NCBI RefSeq assembly: GCF_017255185.1
Contig: NZ_JAFKCZ010000004.1
Coordinates: 1 to 64,000 of the forward strand
DNA from: Parahaliea mediterranea
Lineage (GTDB): Bacteria; Pseudomonadota; Gammaproteobacteria; Pseudomonadales; Halieaceae
DNA: 64,000 nucleotides
Reading direction: 5' to 3'
In this document: positions 17,172 through 26,292 of the stretch, piece after piece
Layout: each line of letters opens with the position of its first letter
Position numbering within the stretch: position 1 is the first letter of the stretch
Translations under genes and position numbers: made by a program
Notes under the pieces: model-generated
Databases searched by the model: none
What the model was told of the DNA's origin: nothing
Seen by the model: only the letters and a program-made list of their open reading frames with translations

Positions 17172-17844
17172 GCGCCCGCGGAGCTGGGTGTTGTTGGTGC
17201 TGCTGTCGGTTGCCGCCCAGCAGCTGGTCGCGGCGGGGATGATCTACGCCAAGGCCGCCCTGGCGCCGGTGCTGATGGAGCGCGCCTGGGAGGCGACCCT
17301 GGCGGCGGGCGGAGAAGTACACAAACCCTGGCCCTGGGCGGATACCTGGCCGGTGGCGCGCCTGCGGGTGCCGCAGCTCGGTATCGATCAGTTTGTGCTC
17401 GCTGGCGCCACCGGCAACGCGCTGGCTTTCGGGCCCGGCTTGGACGCCGCCGGCGCGCGCCCCGGTGCGCCGGGCACCGCGGTCATCGCCGGTCATCGCG
17501 ATACCCATTTCCGTTTCCTGCAGCGCCTGCGGCCAGCGATGAGTCTGCAATTGGAGCTGCCGGACGGGCGCCGGGTGTCCTACCGGGTGGGGGATGCGCG
17601 GGTGGTCGACGCGCGCCAGCCCCAGATGTCGCCGGCCACCGATGGCCCCGCTGGGCTGGAACTGGTGACCTGCTACCCCTTTGACGCATTGCAACCGGGC
17701 GGCCCGCTGCGCTATGTGGTGCGCGCCGCGCCGGCCGGGGGGACGCCCGCCGCGGGGACGCCCGCCGCGGGGACGCCCGCCGCCGGTCTGGCGGTCCCGG
17801 ACCTGTTTCCTGTTCACCCAAGCGGAGGAGTGTTCGAGCTATGA
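17152..17844 (+). CDS. Class GN sortase
   Basis: A membrane-anchored cysteine transpeptidase of the gammaproteobacterial dedicated type. The 230 residues start with a membrane helix (about 11-30). The catalytic triad is visible: His115 in VIAGHRDTHF, Cys174 in LELVTCYPF and Arg187 in GPLRYVVRA. GTG 17152 lies 5 bases after GGAGGA (17141-17146), inside the end of the substrate gene. The C-terminus beyond residue ~193 is a low-complexity extension with GGTPA/AGTPA repeats encoded by three 15-bp copies, absent from the catalytic domain proper. The stop overlaps the next ATG (ATGA). Confidence 0.95.
   Translation: MLLKSLERPRSWVLLVLLSVAAQQLVAAGMIYAKAALAPVLMERAWEATLAAGGEVHKPWPWADTWPVARLRVPQLGIDQFVLAGATGNALAFGPGLDAAGARPGAPGTAVIAGHRDTHFRFLQRLRPAMSLQLELPDGRRVSYRVGDARVVDARQPQMSPATDGPAGLELVTCYPFDALQPGGPLRYVVRAAPAGGTPAAGTPAAGTPAAGLAVPDLFPVHPSGGVFEL
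17739..17783 (+). repeat. Three perfect 15-bp tandem copies inside the sortase gene
   Basis: The unit GGGGACGCCCGCCGC occurs three times without mismatch (17739-17753, 17754-17768, 17769-17783) and encodes a GTPAA periodicity. Because 15 is divisible by 3, copy-number changes would lengthen or shorten the C-terminal tail without shifting the frame. Confidence 0.95.
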
Positions 17845-18287
17845 AAACCCTGCCACACCGCCCCATGCTGGCCCTCTACCAGACCCTGTCCCCTGTGCAA
17901 CTCGCCGCCCTGGAGCGCGCCGACTGGCGGCGCATCGAGCCGGGCCAAGGCGGCGAGTTTTTTTGCTACCTCAAGCTGCGTCAGCGCTACGCGGAGATGA
18001 TCGCCCGCCAGTGGGCGGTGCCGGTGCACGGCGCCGGCTATGTGGTGCGCCTGCTGCTGCCGGAATCCGCGCTGGCCGGCTTCGACCTGGAAACCGTGGC
18101 CTACCGGGAGCACCTCGAGTACCGGGTGCCCACCTGCGAGTTGCCCGCCCTGTCGTCGCAGCTGGTCGGCCCGGCCCGCCTGGTGTCGGTGTTTCGCGAG
18201 CAGCACAGCTACTCGGTTCCGGAACGCGGCGTATCCACGCAGGGCTCTTCTGGGGATGGCACGCCGCTGCTTGCGCTGATGAATTGA
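17841..18287 (+). CDS. Small protein coupled to sortase (ADP-ribosylation/crystallin J1-like)
   Basis: A 148-residue cytosolic protein. It matches, by memory, a small family often labelled ADP-ribosylation/crystallin J1: an N-terminal LALYQTLSPVQLAAL segment, YAEMIARQWAVPVHGAGYVVR in the middle, VAYREHLEYRVP, and a final LVGPARLVSVF. No catalytic aspartates of an ADP-ribosylglycohydrolase are recognisable, so that label should not be taken as a function. The ATG overlaps the sortase stop codon (ATGA), so it is translated with the sortase. Residues after about 125 look non-conserved. It occupies a place where related loci may carry the OmpA-family pdsO gene. Confidence 0.75.
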   Translation: MKTLPHRPMLALYQTLSPVQLAALERADWRRIEPGQGGEFFCYLKLRQRYAEMIARQWAVPVHGAGYVVRLLLPESALAGFDLETVAYREHLEYRVPTCELPALSSQLVGPARLVSVFREQHSYSVPERGVSTQGSSGDGTPLLALMN

Positions 18288-18342
18288 GCTTGTATCAGTC
18301 CGTTGACGTGGTTGAGTGTCCGTCGATGCTGTCGAGGTCACT

Positions 18343-18387
18343 GAGGTCGTCGAGGTCGTGGAGGTCGTGGAGGTCGTGGAGGTCGTG
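18343..18387. repeat. 9-bp tandem repeat, five copies
   Basis: Five copies of GAGGTCGT(G/C) stand head to tail directly before the left arm of the inverted repeat at 18390. The array lies between the sortase-linked gene and the oxidoreductase operon and is non-coding. Confidence 0.9.
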
Positions 18388-18389
18388 GA

Positions 18390-18454
18390 GGCCGAATGAA
18401 TTCGGCCCTACAGGGGGGCTGAATCCACCCATGTAGGGCCGAATTCATTCGGCC
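18390..18454. repeat. REP/BIME-like inverted repeat with 23-bp perfect arms
   Basis: The arm at 18390-18412 is the exact reverse complement of that at 18432-18454. Each arm contains an internal palindrome around GAATTC (GCCGAATGAATTCGGC). A third, diverged copy (GCAGGGCCGATATCAACCGG) starts near 18466. The form resembles the REP/BIME elements mobilised by RAYT transposases in Pseudomonas and relatives. It would also act as a bidirectional transcription stop between the plus-strand sortase operon and the minus-strand oxidoreductase operon. Confidence 0.85.
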
Positions 18455-18525
18455 ATAAACCGCAAATGCAGGGCCGATATCAACCGGCCACGCACCGCGG
18501 CAAAGGACTCTGATTCAACCCAGAA

Positions 18526-20781
18526 TCAAGCGAGGTCGATATGATCGATCAGCGGCAACTCGCGAATACGCTGCCCGGTGGCGGCGAATATCGCGTTGGT
18601 CAGGGCCGGGGCCAGGGGCGGGATCGGCGGCTCGCCGACACCCGACGGTGCCGCGCCGGAGTCGACGAGATACGTCTCGACCACCCGCGGGGCGTCGGCC
18701 AGCGAGCCCAGGGGGTAACTGTCGAAATTGTCCTGTTGTACCCGGCCGTCCTGCAGCGTGATGCGCAGGCGCAGGGCGGTGGACAGGCCGTCGTGGATGC
18801 CGCTCTCCATCTGCGCTTTGACGTGGTTGGGATTGACTGCCAGGCCGCAGTCCAGGGCGCCGACCACACGGTCGACGCGCAGCTTGCCGTCGGTGACGGT
18901 GACTTCCACCACATAGGCGCAGTAGCCGCCGAAGGTGAAGTGGCCGGCGATTCCCCGGCCGGAGCCCGCGGGCATGGGGCTGCCCCAGTCGGCCCGCTCC
19001 GCGGCCAGCCGCAGCACCCCCGCCAGGCGCCCGGTGTCGAATATCGGGCCGCCGTGCTGTTCGTAGGGGAATTCCCGCGGCTCGCCGAGCAGGCGCAACT
19101 GGAATTGCAGCGGGTCCGCGTTGACGCGGTGTGCCAGCTCGTCGATAAAACTCTGCACCGCGAAGGCATTGGCGCAGTGGGCCGGCGCCCGCCAGGAGCC
19201 GCGCGGCATGCCCGACTGCATGGCGAAGTACTCCAGGCGCAGATGGGGCACCAGCCGCCGGGGCGGATCGTCGGGGTAGAGTTCCGACTCCCACATGCCA
19301 TCCTCGGCCACGCCATCGCGCCGGTAGTACTTGGAGGGGCTGGCTAGGCGCTGGCGCCAGGCGGTTACTTCACCCTTGTCGTTCAATGCCGCGCGCAGCT
19401 GCTGCAGCCCGCCGGGGCGGTAGAAGTCGTGGTGCAGGTCGTCGCGGCGGTTCCACTGGAGCTTCACCGGGCGCTTCACCTGTTGGGCGATGAGTGTGGC
19501 TTCCGCCACATAGTCCACCGTAAGGCGGCGGCCAAAACCGCCGCCCAGGCGGGTCATTTGTACCTCTATCGACAGCCGGTCCAGCCCGGTGAGCTGGTGC
19601 ACCATGCGCGAGGCCGCGGCCGGCATCTGGATCGGGCCGATCACGGTGGCGCCGTCCTCGCGCACCTCCACCAGGCAGCACTGGGGCTCCAGGGTGGCAT
19701 GCGCCACGTAGGGAACGTAGTAGCTCGCCTCGACGCTGTCACTGGCCCCGGCGAAGGCCTGCTCGACGTCGCCCTCATCGAGCACCACCTGCCCATCGGA
19801 GGCGGCCAGGGCTTCCTCCATCCGCCGGCGCAATCCCGCGCTGCTTTCCTTGGCGTGGGGCCCGCGATCCCAGCGGATGTTCAATGCCCGGCGGCCGCGT
19901 TCGGCGGCCCAGGTGGAGGAGGCCACCACGGCCACGCCGCTGGCCAGCACCGTGTAGGGTTCCCCCGCCGCAGGACCTTCGATGAGGACGATGTCGATCA
20001 CCCCCGGCACCGCCCGCGCGGCCTTGTCGTCCACGGTCAGCAGGCGCCCGTCCAGCCAGGGACAGCGCTCGATTACGGCATAGACCTGTCCGGGCAGGCG
20101 GGCGTCGATACCGTAGCGGGCCCGGCCGGTGACGATATCCTCGGCGTCAACCACCGGGCGCGGGGTGCCGATGATGCGGAACTCCCCGGGCGCCTTGAGC
20201 GGCGGGGGTGCCGTCGGCAGGGGCAGGCGCGCCGCCTCCGCGGCCAGCTCGCCGTAGCCCAGGCGGCGGTTGCCGCCGGCGTGCACCACCGCGCCCGGTT
20301 CCGTCGACAGGCTGCCGATGTCCACCTGCCAGCGGTTTGCCGCCGCCTGCGTCAGGAGTTGGCGGGCCGTGGCCCCGGCTTCGCGCAGGGGCTGCCAGCT
20401 GGAAGCGATGCTGGTGCTGCCGCCGGCGCCCTGGCCCACGTGCAGCCAGCTCATCTGGCCCTCGGTGTTGCGCTGGATGCCCATCGGCATTTGCGCCACG
20501 CGCACCCGCGCCCAGTCCACGTCCAGTTCCTCGGCGATCAGCATGGGCAAGGAGGTCTTTACGCCCTGGCCCATTTCCGGCTGTGGCGAGCCGATGGTGA
20601 CGGCACCGTCGGGGTCGATGCGGACAAAAAAGGCCAGGGTGCCCTCGGGGGGCGCGCCGATGCTGCCCGCGGGCTTTTCCTCGCCGAGAGCCGGAAGCCG
20701 GATGCCCAGCAGCAGGCCGCCGCCGACGGCGGCGCCGAGCTGCAGGAAGCGCCGGCGGGGGAGGTGGGCTGCGTCGTTCAT
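18526..20781 (-). CDS. Molybdopterin-binding subunit, isoquinoline 1-oxidoreductase beta type
   Basis: Large subunit of a xanthine-dehydrogenase-family molybdenum hydroxylase. It would oxidise N-heterocycles or aldehydes with water as oxygen donor. The 751-residue product starts with a twin-arginine signal ([19 protein letters not shown]), so the folded enzyme is probably exported to the periplasm. Two aldehyde-oxidase molybdopterin domains follow, with recognisable elements GGGFGRR (about 405-412) and [18 protein letters not shown] (about 528-545). The C-terminus contains the family element [21 protein letters not shown] with catalytic Glu. It is translated after the 2Fe-2S subunit with an ATGA overlap. 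The third, FAD-binding subunit of xanthine dehydrogenases is absent, as expected for IorAB-like enzymes, which pass electrons to a cytochrome. Confidence 0.92.
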   Translation of the reverse strand: MNDAAHLPRRRFLQLGAAVGGGLLLGIRLPALGEEKPAGSIGAPPEGTLAFFVRIDPDGAVTIGSPQPEMGQGVKTSLPMLIAEELDVDWARVRVAQMPMGIQRNTEGQMSWLHVGQGAGGSTSIASSWQPLREAGATARQLLTQAAANRWQVDIGSLSTEPGAVVHAGGNRRLGYGELAAEAARLPLPTAPPPLKAPGEFRIIGTPRPVVDAEDIVTGRARYGIDARLPGQVYAVIERCPWLDGRLLTVDDKAARAVPGVIDIVLIEGPAAGEPYTVLASGVAVVASSTWAAERGRRALNIRWDRGPHAKESSAGLRRRMEEALAASDGQVVLDEGDVEQAFAGASDSVEASYYVPYVAHATLEPQCCLVEVREDGATVIGPIQMPAAASRMVHQLTGLDRLSIEVQMTRLGGGFGRRLTVDYVAEATLIAQQVKRPVKLQWNRRDDLHHDFYRPGGLQQLRAALNDKGEVTAWRQRLASPSKYYRRDGVAEDGMWESELYPDDPPRRLVPHLRLEYFAMQSGMPRGSWRAPAHCANAFAVQSFIDELAHRVNADPLQFQLRLLGEPREFPYEQHGGPIFDTGRLAGVLRLAAERADWGSPMPAGSGRGIAGHFTFGGYCAYVVEVTVTDGKLRVDRVVGALDCGLAVNPNHVKAQMESGIHDGLSTALRLRITLQDGRVQQDNFDSYPLGSLADAPRVVETYLVDSGAAPSGVGEPPIPPLAPALTNAIFAATGQRIRELPLIDHIDLA

Positions 20782-21257
20782 GATTCACCCTCCGTCGCCG
20801 GTGTCCGGCCCTGCGCGGCCGCCGCGCGGAAGATGGCCTTGCGCACCCGGGTATAGGTGCCGCAGCGGCAGAGGTTGGTTTGCAGGCGCTCGATATCGGC
20901 GTCGCTGGGGTTCGGCACCTGCCGCAGCAGGTCCACCGCGGCCATGATCTGTCCCGCCTGGCAGTAGCCGCATTGGGCCACGTCCTCGGCGATCCAGGCC
21001 TGCTGCACCGGGTGCAGGCCCTGCGCGCCGAGCCCCTCGATGGTGGTCACCGCCTGCCCTTCGACGGTTTTGACCGGCGTGACGCAGGCGCGCCGCGCGG
21101 CGCCATCCACATGCACGGTGCAGGCACCGCACAGGCCAGCGCCGCAGCCGAACTTGGTGCCGGTCAATCCCAGTGAGTCGCGCAGCACCCACAGCAGGGG
21201 TTCTTCCGGGTCGCCGGTGTGGGCGACGGCCTCGCCATTGACCGAAAACTGGATCAT
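20778..21257 (-). CDS. 2Fe-2S subunit, isoquinoline 1-oxidoreductase alpha type
   Basis: Small subunit (159 residues) holding two [2Fe-2S] clusters. The plant-type ferredoxin motif [16 protein letters not shown] is at about 37-52, with a further Cys near 58. The helical domain has CGYCQAGQ (about 96-103) and CRCGTY (about 130-135). It passes electrons from the molybdenum centre of the large subunit to the external acceptor. It lacks its own Tat signal and would be co-exported with the large subunit. It is the first gene of a two-gene operon, overlapping the next by ATGA. Confidence 0.93.
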   Translation of the reverse strand: MIQFSVNGEAVAHTGDPEEPLLWVLRDSLGLTGTKFGCGAGLCGACTVHVDGAARRACVTPVKTVEGQAVTTIEGLGAQGLHPVQQAWIAEDVAQCGYCQAGQIMAAVDLLRQVPNPSDADIERLQTNLCRCGTYTRVRKAIFRAAAAQGRTPATEGES

Positions 21258-21613
21258 GGGCTGTATCCCGCTATTCTGGTGTTTGCCAGCCTAGGCAGGG
21301 GGCGCCGCCTCCGCAACAACACCGCGGCCCCGCTGCGACGAAGCGAGCCCTCCCCGCGATAAACCGCCCCCAAACAGGGACGCATACCAATTTTCGGAAT
21401 AAAAGGGAATAAAAGGGGTCAGAACCCTTTAATAAAGGGTTCTGACCCCTTTTATTCCCTTTTATCGGGATTTTGGGCTTGGTGCGCGCTGTGCTACCAT
21501 GCGCGCCCTCGAATTTTTCGGTTCGGGACGAAAAGAATCTCAGCCCCCGATCTTAGATTGACGCTGACTCACGTGGCCTTTAGTAGGGGCCACCACTGGA
21601 CAAAGGAAAGCTC
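21258..21613. other. Divergent intergenic region before thrS
   Basis: The 356 bases separate the oxidoreductase operon from thrS. They contain a 67-bp palindrome (21399-21465) and should also hold the thrS promoter and leader. I see no gene. An E. coli-type thrS operator mimicking tRNA-Thr may exist close to the start codon but cannot be asserted by eye. Confidence 0.5.
21399..21465. repeat. 67-bp perfect palindrome (33-bp arms, 1-base centre)
   Basis: The arms 21399-21431 and 21433-21465 are exact reverse complements. The core reads AAAAGGGGTCAGAACCCTTT and its complement. Similar GGGGTCAGAACCC-type palindromes recur as dispersed repeats in proteobacterial genomes and are associated with RAYT/IS200-like transposases (recollection). 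As RNA it would form a very long hairpin ahead of thrS. Confidence 0.95.
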
Positions 21614-23551
21614 ATGCCTGTTATTACCCTGCCCGACGGTAGCCAACGCACTTTCGACGCCCCCGTATCCGTCCACGACGTCGCCGCCGATATCGGCCCC
21701 GGCCTGGCCAAGGCCGCCCTGGCTGGCGTGGTCGATGGCCGCGAGGTGGATACCTCCCATGTGATCGAGAACGACGCGGAACTGGCCATCATCACCGAGC
21801 GCGACGAGGCCGGCCTGGAAGTGATTCGCCACTCCACCGCCCACCTGCTGGCCATGGCCACCCAGGAACTGTTCCCGGGCACCCAGGTCACCATCGGTCC
21901 GGTGATCGAGGATGGCTTTTACTACGACTTCGCCACCGGCCACAGCTTCACCCCGGAGGATCTGGAGAAGATCGAAAAGCGCATGGCCGAGATTGTCGCC
22001 GCGGACCTCCCCGTCGAGCGCGTGGTGATGGGCCGCGACAAGGCCGTGGAGCTGTTCCGCAATATGGGCGAGCACTACAAGGTGCAGATCATCGAGGATT
22101 TGCCGGCGGATGAAGAGCTGTCCATCTACCGCCAGGGCCCCTGGATGGACCTGTGCCGTGGCCCCCACGTGCCCAGCACCGGCAAACTCAAGGCCTTCAA
22201 GTTGACCAAGGTGGCCGGCGCCTACTGGCGCGGCGACTCCAGCAATGAGATGCTGCAGCGCATCTATGGCACCGCCTGGGCCAACAAGAAGGAACTCAAG
22301 GCCTACCTGAACCGCATCGCCGAGGCCGAGAAGCGCGATCACCGCAAGATCGGCAAGAAGCTGGACCTGTTCCACACCCAGGAAGAGGCCCCCGGCATGG
22401 TGTTCTGGCACCCGGCCGGCTGGAGCATCTACCAGACCATCGAGCAGTACATGCGCCGCGCCCAGCGCGAGCACGGCTACGACGAGATCAAGACCCCGCA
22501 ACTGGTGGATATCTCCCTGTGGCAGCGCTCCGGTCACGCCGACAAATTCGGCGACGACATGTTCATGCTGCCCAGCGACGAGCGGGAGTTCGCGGTCAAG
22601 CCGATGAACTGCCCCTGCCACGTGCAGGTATTCAACCAGGGCCTGAAGTCCTACCGCGACCTGCCCCTGCGCCTGGCGGAGTTCGGCTCCTGCCACCGCA
22701 ACGAGCCCTCCGGCTCCCTGCACGGCCTGATGCGGGTGCGCGGCTTCGTCCAGGACGACGCCCACATCTTCTGTACCGAGGAGCAGATTCAGCCCGAGGT
22801 GGCGGATTTCATCGACTTCCTGCACGGGGTCTACGCCGACTTCGGTTTCGACGAGATCATCTACCGCCTGTCCACCCGCCCCGACCAGCGGGTGGGCTCC
22901 GACACCGACTGGGATCGGGCGGAGAAAGCCCTGGCCGACGCCCTCGACGCTCACGAACTGCCCTGGCAGGAACTGCCCGGGGAGGGCGCCTTCTACGGGC
23001 CGAAGATCGAATTCTCCCTCAAGGACTGCATCGGCCGGGTGTGGCAGCTGGGCACCATCCAGGTGGATTTCTCCATGCCGGGCCGGCTCGACGCCCAGTA
23101 CGTGGCCGAGGACGGCTCCCGCCAGGTGCCGGTGATGCTGCACCGGGCGATCCTGGGCTCCTTCGAGCGATTCATCGGGATTCTGATCGAACACTACGAG
23201 GGCGTGTTCCCCACCTGGCTCGCGCCGACCCAGGCGGTAGTGTTGAATATTACCGATAAACAGGCCGATTACGCCCGAAAAGTGGAAGAATCCTTGCAAA
23301 ACAAGGGCTTTCGGGTCGTTTCCGACTTGAGAAATGAGAAAATCGGCTTTAAAATCCGCGAGCACACTCTTCAGAAGGTTCCCTATCTGCTCGTGGTGGG
23401 GGACAAGGAAGTGGAAACACAGACCGTGGCCGTGCGGGCCCGTCGTGGCGAGGACTTGGGGTCGATGGACCTCGATGCGTTTGTAACGCAGCTCGCGGAC
23501 GATGTGGCGCGTCGTGGCCGTATTGCAATTGCAATGGAGAATCAGCATTAA
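21614..23551 (+). CDS. thrS: Threonyl-tRNA synthetase
   Basis: Class II synthetase charging tRNA-Thr. The 645 residues show the standard order: N-terminal TGS domain (1-62), second additional/editing domain with HSTAHLLA at about 76-83, catalytic core, and C-terminal anticodon-binding domain ending ...[10 protein letters not shown]. The zinc-binding MNCPCH segment is at about 334-339, and motif 2 is the SCHRNEPSG stretch. AAAGGAAAG precedes the ATG. The last codons overlap the AUU start of infC. It heads the thrS-infC-rpmI-rplT block. Confidence 0.98.
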   Translation: MPVITLPDGSQRTFDAPVSVHDVAADIGPGLAKAALAGVVDGREVDTSHVIENDAELAIITERDEAGLEVIRHSTAHLLAMATQELFPGTQVTIGPVIEDGFYYDFATGHSFTPEDLEKIEKRMAEIVAADLPVERVVMGRDKAVELFRNMGEHYKVQIIEDLPADEELSIYRQGPWMDLCRGPHVPSTGKLKAFKLTKVAGAYWRGDSSNEMLQRIYGTAWANKKELKAYLNRIAEAEKRDHRKIGKKLDLFHTQEEAPGMVFWHPAGWSIYQTIEQYMRRAQREHGYDEIKTPQLVDISLWQRSGHADKFGDDMFMLPSDEREFAVKPMNCPCHVQVFNQGLKSYRDLPLRLAEFGSCHRNEPSGSLHGLMRVRGFVQDDAHIFCTEEQIQPEVADFIDFLHGVYADFGFDEIIYRLSTRPDQRVGSDTDWDRAEKALADALDAHELPWQELPGEGAFYGPKIEFSLKDCIGRVWQLGTIQVDFSMPGRLDAQYVAEDGSRQVPVMLHRAILGSFERFIGILIEHYEGVFPTWLAPTQAVVLNITDKQADYARKVEESLQNKGFRVVSDLRNEKIGFKIREHTLQKVPYLLVVGDKEVETQTVAVRARRGEDLGSMDLDAFVTQLADDVARRGRIAIAMENQH

Positions 23552-24086
23552 GAGAAACAGTGCCAGCAAAGGCGCCTCGAAGAAGGCCCTCACCAACGAC
23601 CAGATCACCCATGACCCGGTGCGCCTGATTGGCGCCGATGGCGAACAGGTCGGGATTGTTCCACTGAGTGAGGCCAAGGCGGCCGCGGAACAGGCCAGTA
23701 TGGACCTGGTTCTGATTGCTGATTCAGATCCCGCAGTCTGCAAGATCATGGACTACGGCAAGCATGTGTTCGAAGCCAAGAAGCAAAAAGCTGCCCAGAA
23801 GAAGAAGCAGAAGCGAACACAGGTCAAGGAAATGAAATTTCGTCCCGGGACGGAAGAGGGAGACTATCAGGTCAAGCTGCGCAACCTGACACGTTTCCTC
23901 GAAGCGGGCGACAAGGCCAAGGTCACGCTGCGTTTTCGCGGCCGTGAAATGGCTCACCAGGAAATTGGCCTGGAATTGCTGAAACGGGTTGAAGCCGATC
24001 TCGCCGAGCTCGGTTCCGTGGAGCAGTTCCCGAAAATGGAAGGCCGCCAGATGACCATGGTGATCGCACCGAAGAAGAAGAACTAG
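23547..24086 (+). CDS. infC: Translation initiation factor IF-3 (AUU start)
   Basis: IF-3 binds the 30S subunit and discriminates against non-standard start codons. The protein begins (M)[19 protein letters not shown] and carries the N-domain, the lysine-rich linker ([20 protein letters not shown]) and the C-domain ending VIAPKKKN, 179 residues in all. The start is ATT 23547, which overlaps the thrS stop by three bases and has GGAGA about six bases upstream. No ATG, GTG or TTG exists at a suitable place. The AUU start is the known basis of IF-3 autoregulation in E. coli, and it is conserved here. Confidence 0.97.
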   Translation: MKRNSASKGASKKALTNDQITHDPVRLIGADGEQVGIVPLSEAKAAAEQASMDLVLIADSDPAVCKIMDYGKHVFEAKKQKAAQKKKQKRTQVKEMKFRPGTEEGDYQVKLRNLTRFLEAGDKAKVTLRFRGREMAHQEIGLELLKRVEADLAELGSVEQFPKMEGRQMTMVIAPKKKN

Positions 24087-24144
24087 GGCCCGTGAATGCC
24101 TTAGCGCTTCGTTTTATCAATGCGTAGATCCGGAGTATTTAACT

Positions 24145-24339
24145 ATGCCGAAAGCAAAAATTCACAGCGGGGCCGCCAAGCGTTTCAAGAAAACCGCCGG
24201 CGGGTACAAGCGTAAAAGCGCCTACAAGAGTCACATCCTGACCAAGATGACTACCAAGCGTAAGCGCCAGCTGCGTGGAACTTCAATGATCCATGCCAGC
24301 GACAAGGTGCTGATCGACCGCATGTTGCGGGCACGCTAA
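24145..24339 (+). CDS. rpmI: Large ribosomal subunit protein bL35
   Basis: A 64-residue basic ribosomal protein, starting [20 protein letters not shown] and ending with the usual [13 protein letters not shown]-like tail ([13 protein letters not shown]). It lies in the infC-rpmI-rplT order conserved in bacteria. In E. coli the translation of this gene is controlled by L20 binding to the leader; the 58-base gap after infC could hold such a site. Confidence 0.98.
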   Translation: MPKAKIHSGAAKRFKKTAGGYKRKSAYKSHILTKMTTKRKRQLRGTSMIHASDKVLIDRMLRAR

Positions 24340-24367
24340 CGGACTCATTGGAGATTAGGAGAAGACT

Positions 24368-24724
24368 ATGCCTCGCGTAAAACGTGGTGTGGTGGCTCAC
24401 CGCCGTCACAAGAAAATCCTGAAACAGGCCAAGGGTTACTACGGTGCCCGCAGCCGTGTGTTTCGTGTTGCCAAGCAGGCCGTTACCAAGGCCGGCCAGT
24501 ACGCCTACCGCGACCGGCGCCAACGCAAGCGCCAGTTCCGCGCGCTGTGGATCACGCGTATCAACGCTCAGTCCCGCGCCAACGGTATGACTTACAGCCG
24601 CCTGATCAGTGGCCTGAAAAAGGCCGACATCCAGCTGGACCGCCGCGTGCTGGCGGACCTGGCTGTGCATGACAAGCCGGCTTTTGCAGCGGTTGTGGAG
24701 CAAGCGAAGGCCGCGCTGGCCTAA
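24368..24724 (+). CDS. rplT: Large ribosomal subunit protein bL20
   Basis: A 118-residue 50S assembly protein with the family start [20 protein letters not shown] and the ending [13 protein letters not shown]20 binds 23S rRNA and represses its own operon. The start is preceded by TTAGGAGAAG, a good ribosome binding site. A strong terminator follows 60 bases after the stop. Confidence 0.98.
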   Translation: MPRVKRGVVAHRRHKKILKQAKGYYGARSRVFRVAKQAVTKAGQYAYRDRRQRKRQFRALWITRINAQSRANGMTYSRLISGLKKADIQLDRRVLADLAVHDKPAFAAVVEQAKAALA

Positions 24725-24786
24725 GCCCACCCCTGCCGCGGCGTTGTCAAACGCGCCGCGGATCGCTGGCTACACTGAAAAACCAA

Positions 24787-24824
24787 AGAAGGGAAAGGGC
24801 TATGCTCTTTCCCTTCTTTTTTTG
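24787..24824 (+). terminator. Terminator/attenuator after rplT
   Basis: GAAGGGAAAG pairs with CTTTCCCTTC around a nine-base loop, and TTTTTTT follows. It ends the thrS-rplT transcript. It could also attenuate read-through into pheST, as in E. coli where pheST has a leader-peptide attenuator, but I see no phenylalanine-rich leader peptide here. Confidence 0.9.
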
Positions 24825-24922
24825 TTTGCATTTGTAATTTTCGCGCAGGCGGTGGCCGGTGTTCCGGTGGTTCGTCAATGCGGACAGAGTGTTGGGACTT
24901 CGCAACACGCCCAGATCATACG

Positions 24923-26267
<1,345 letters not shown>

Positions 26268-26292
26268 GCCCCGGACCACGGAGAGATAGAGA

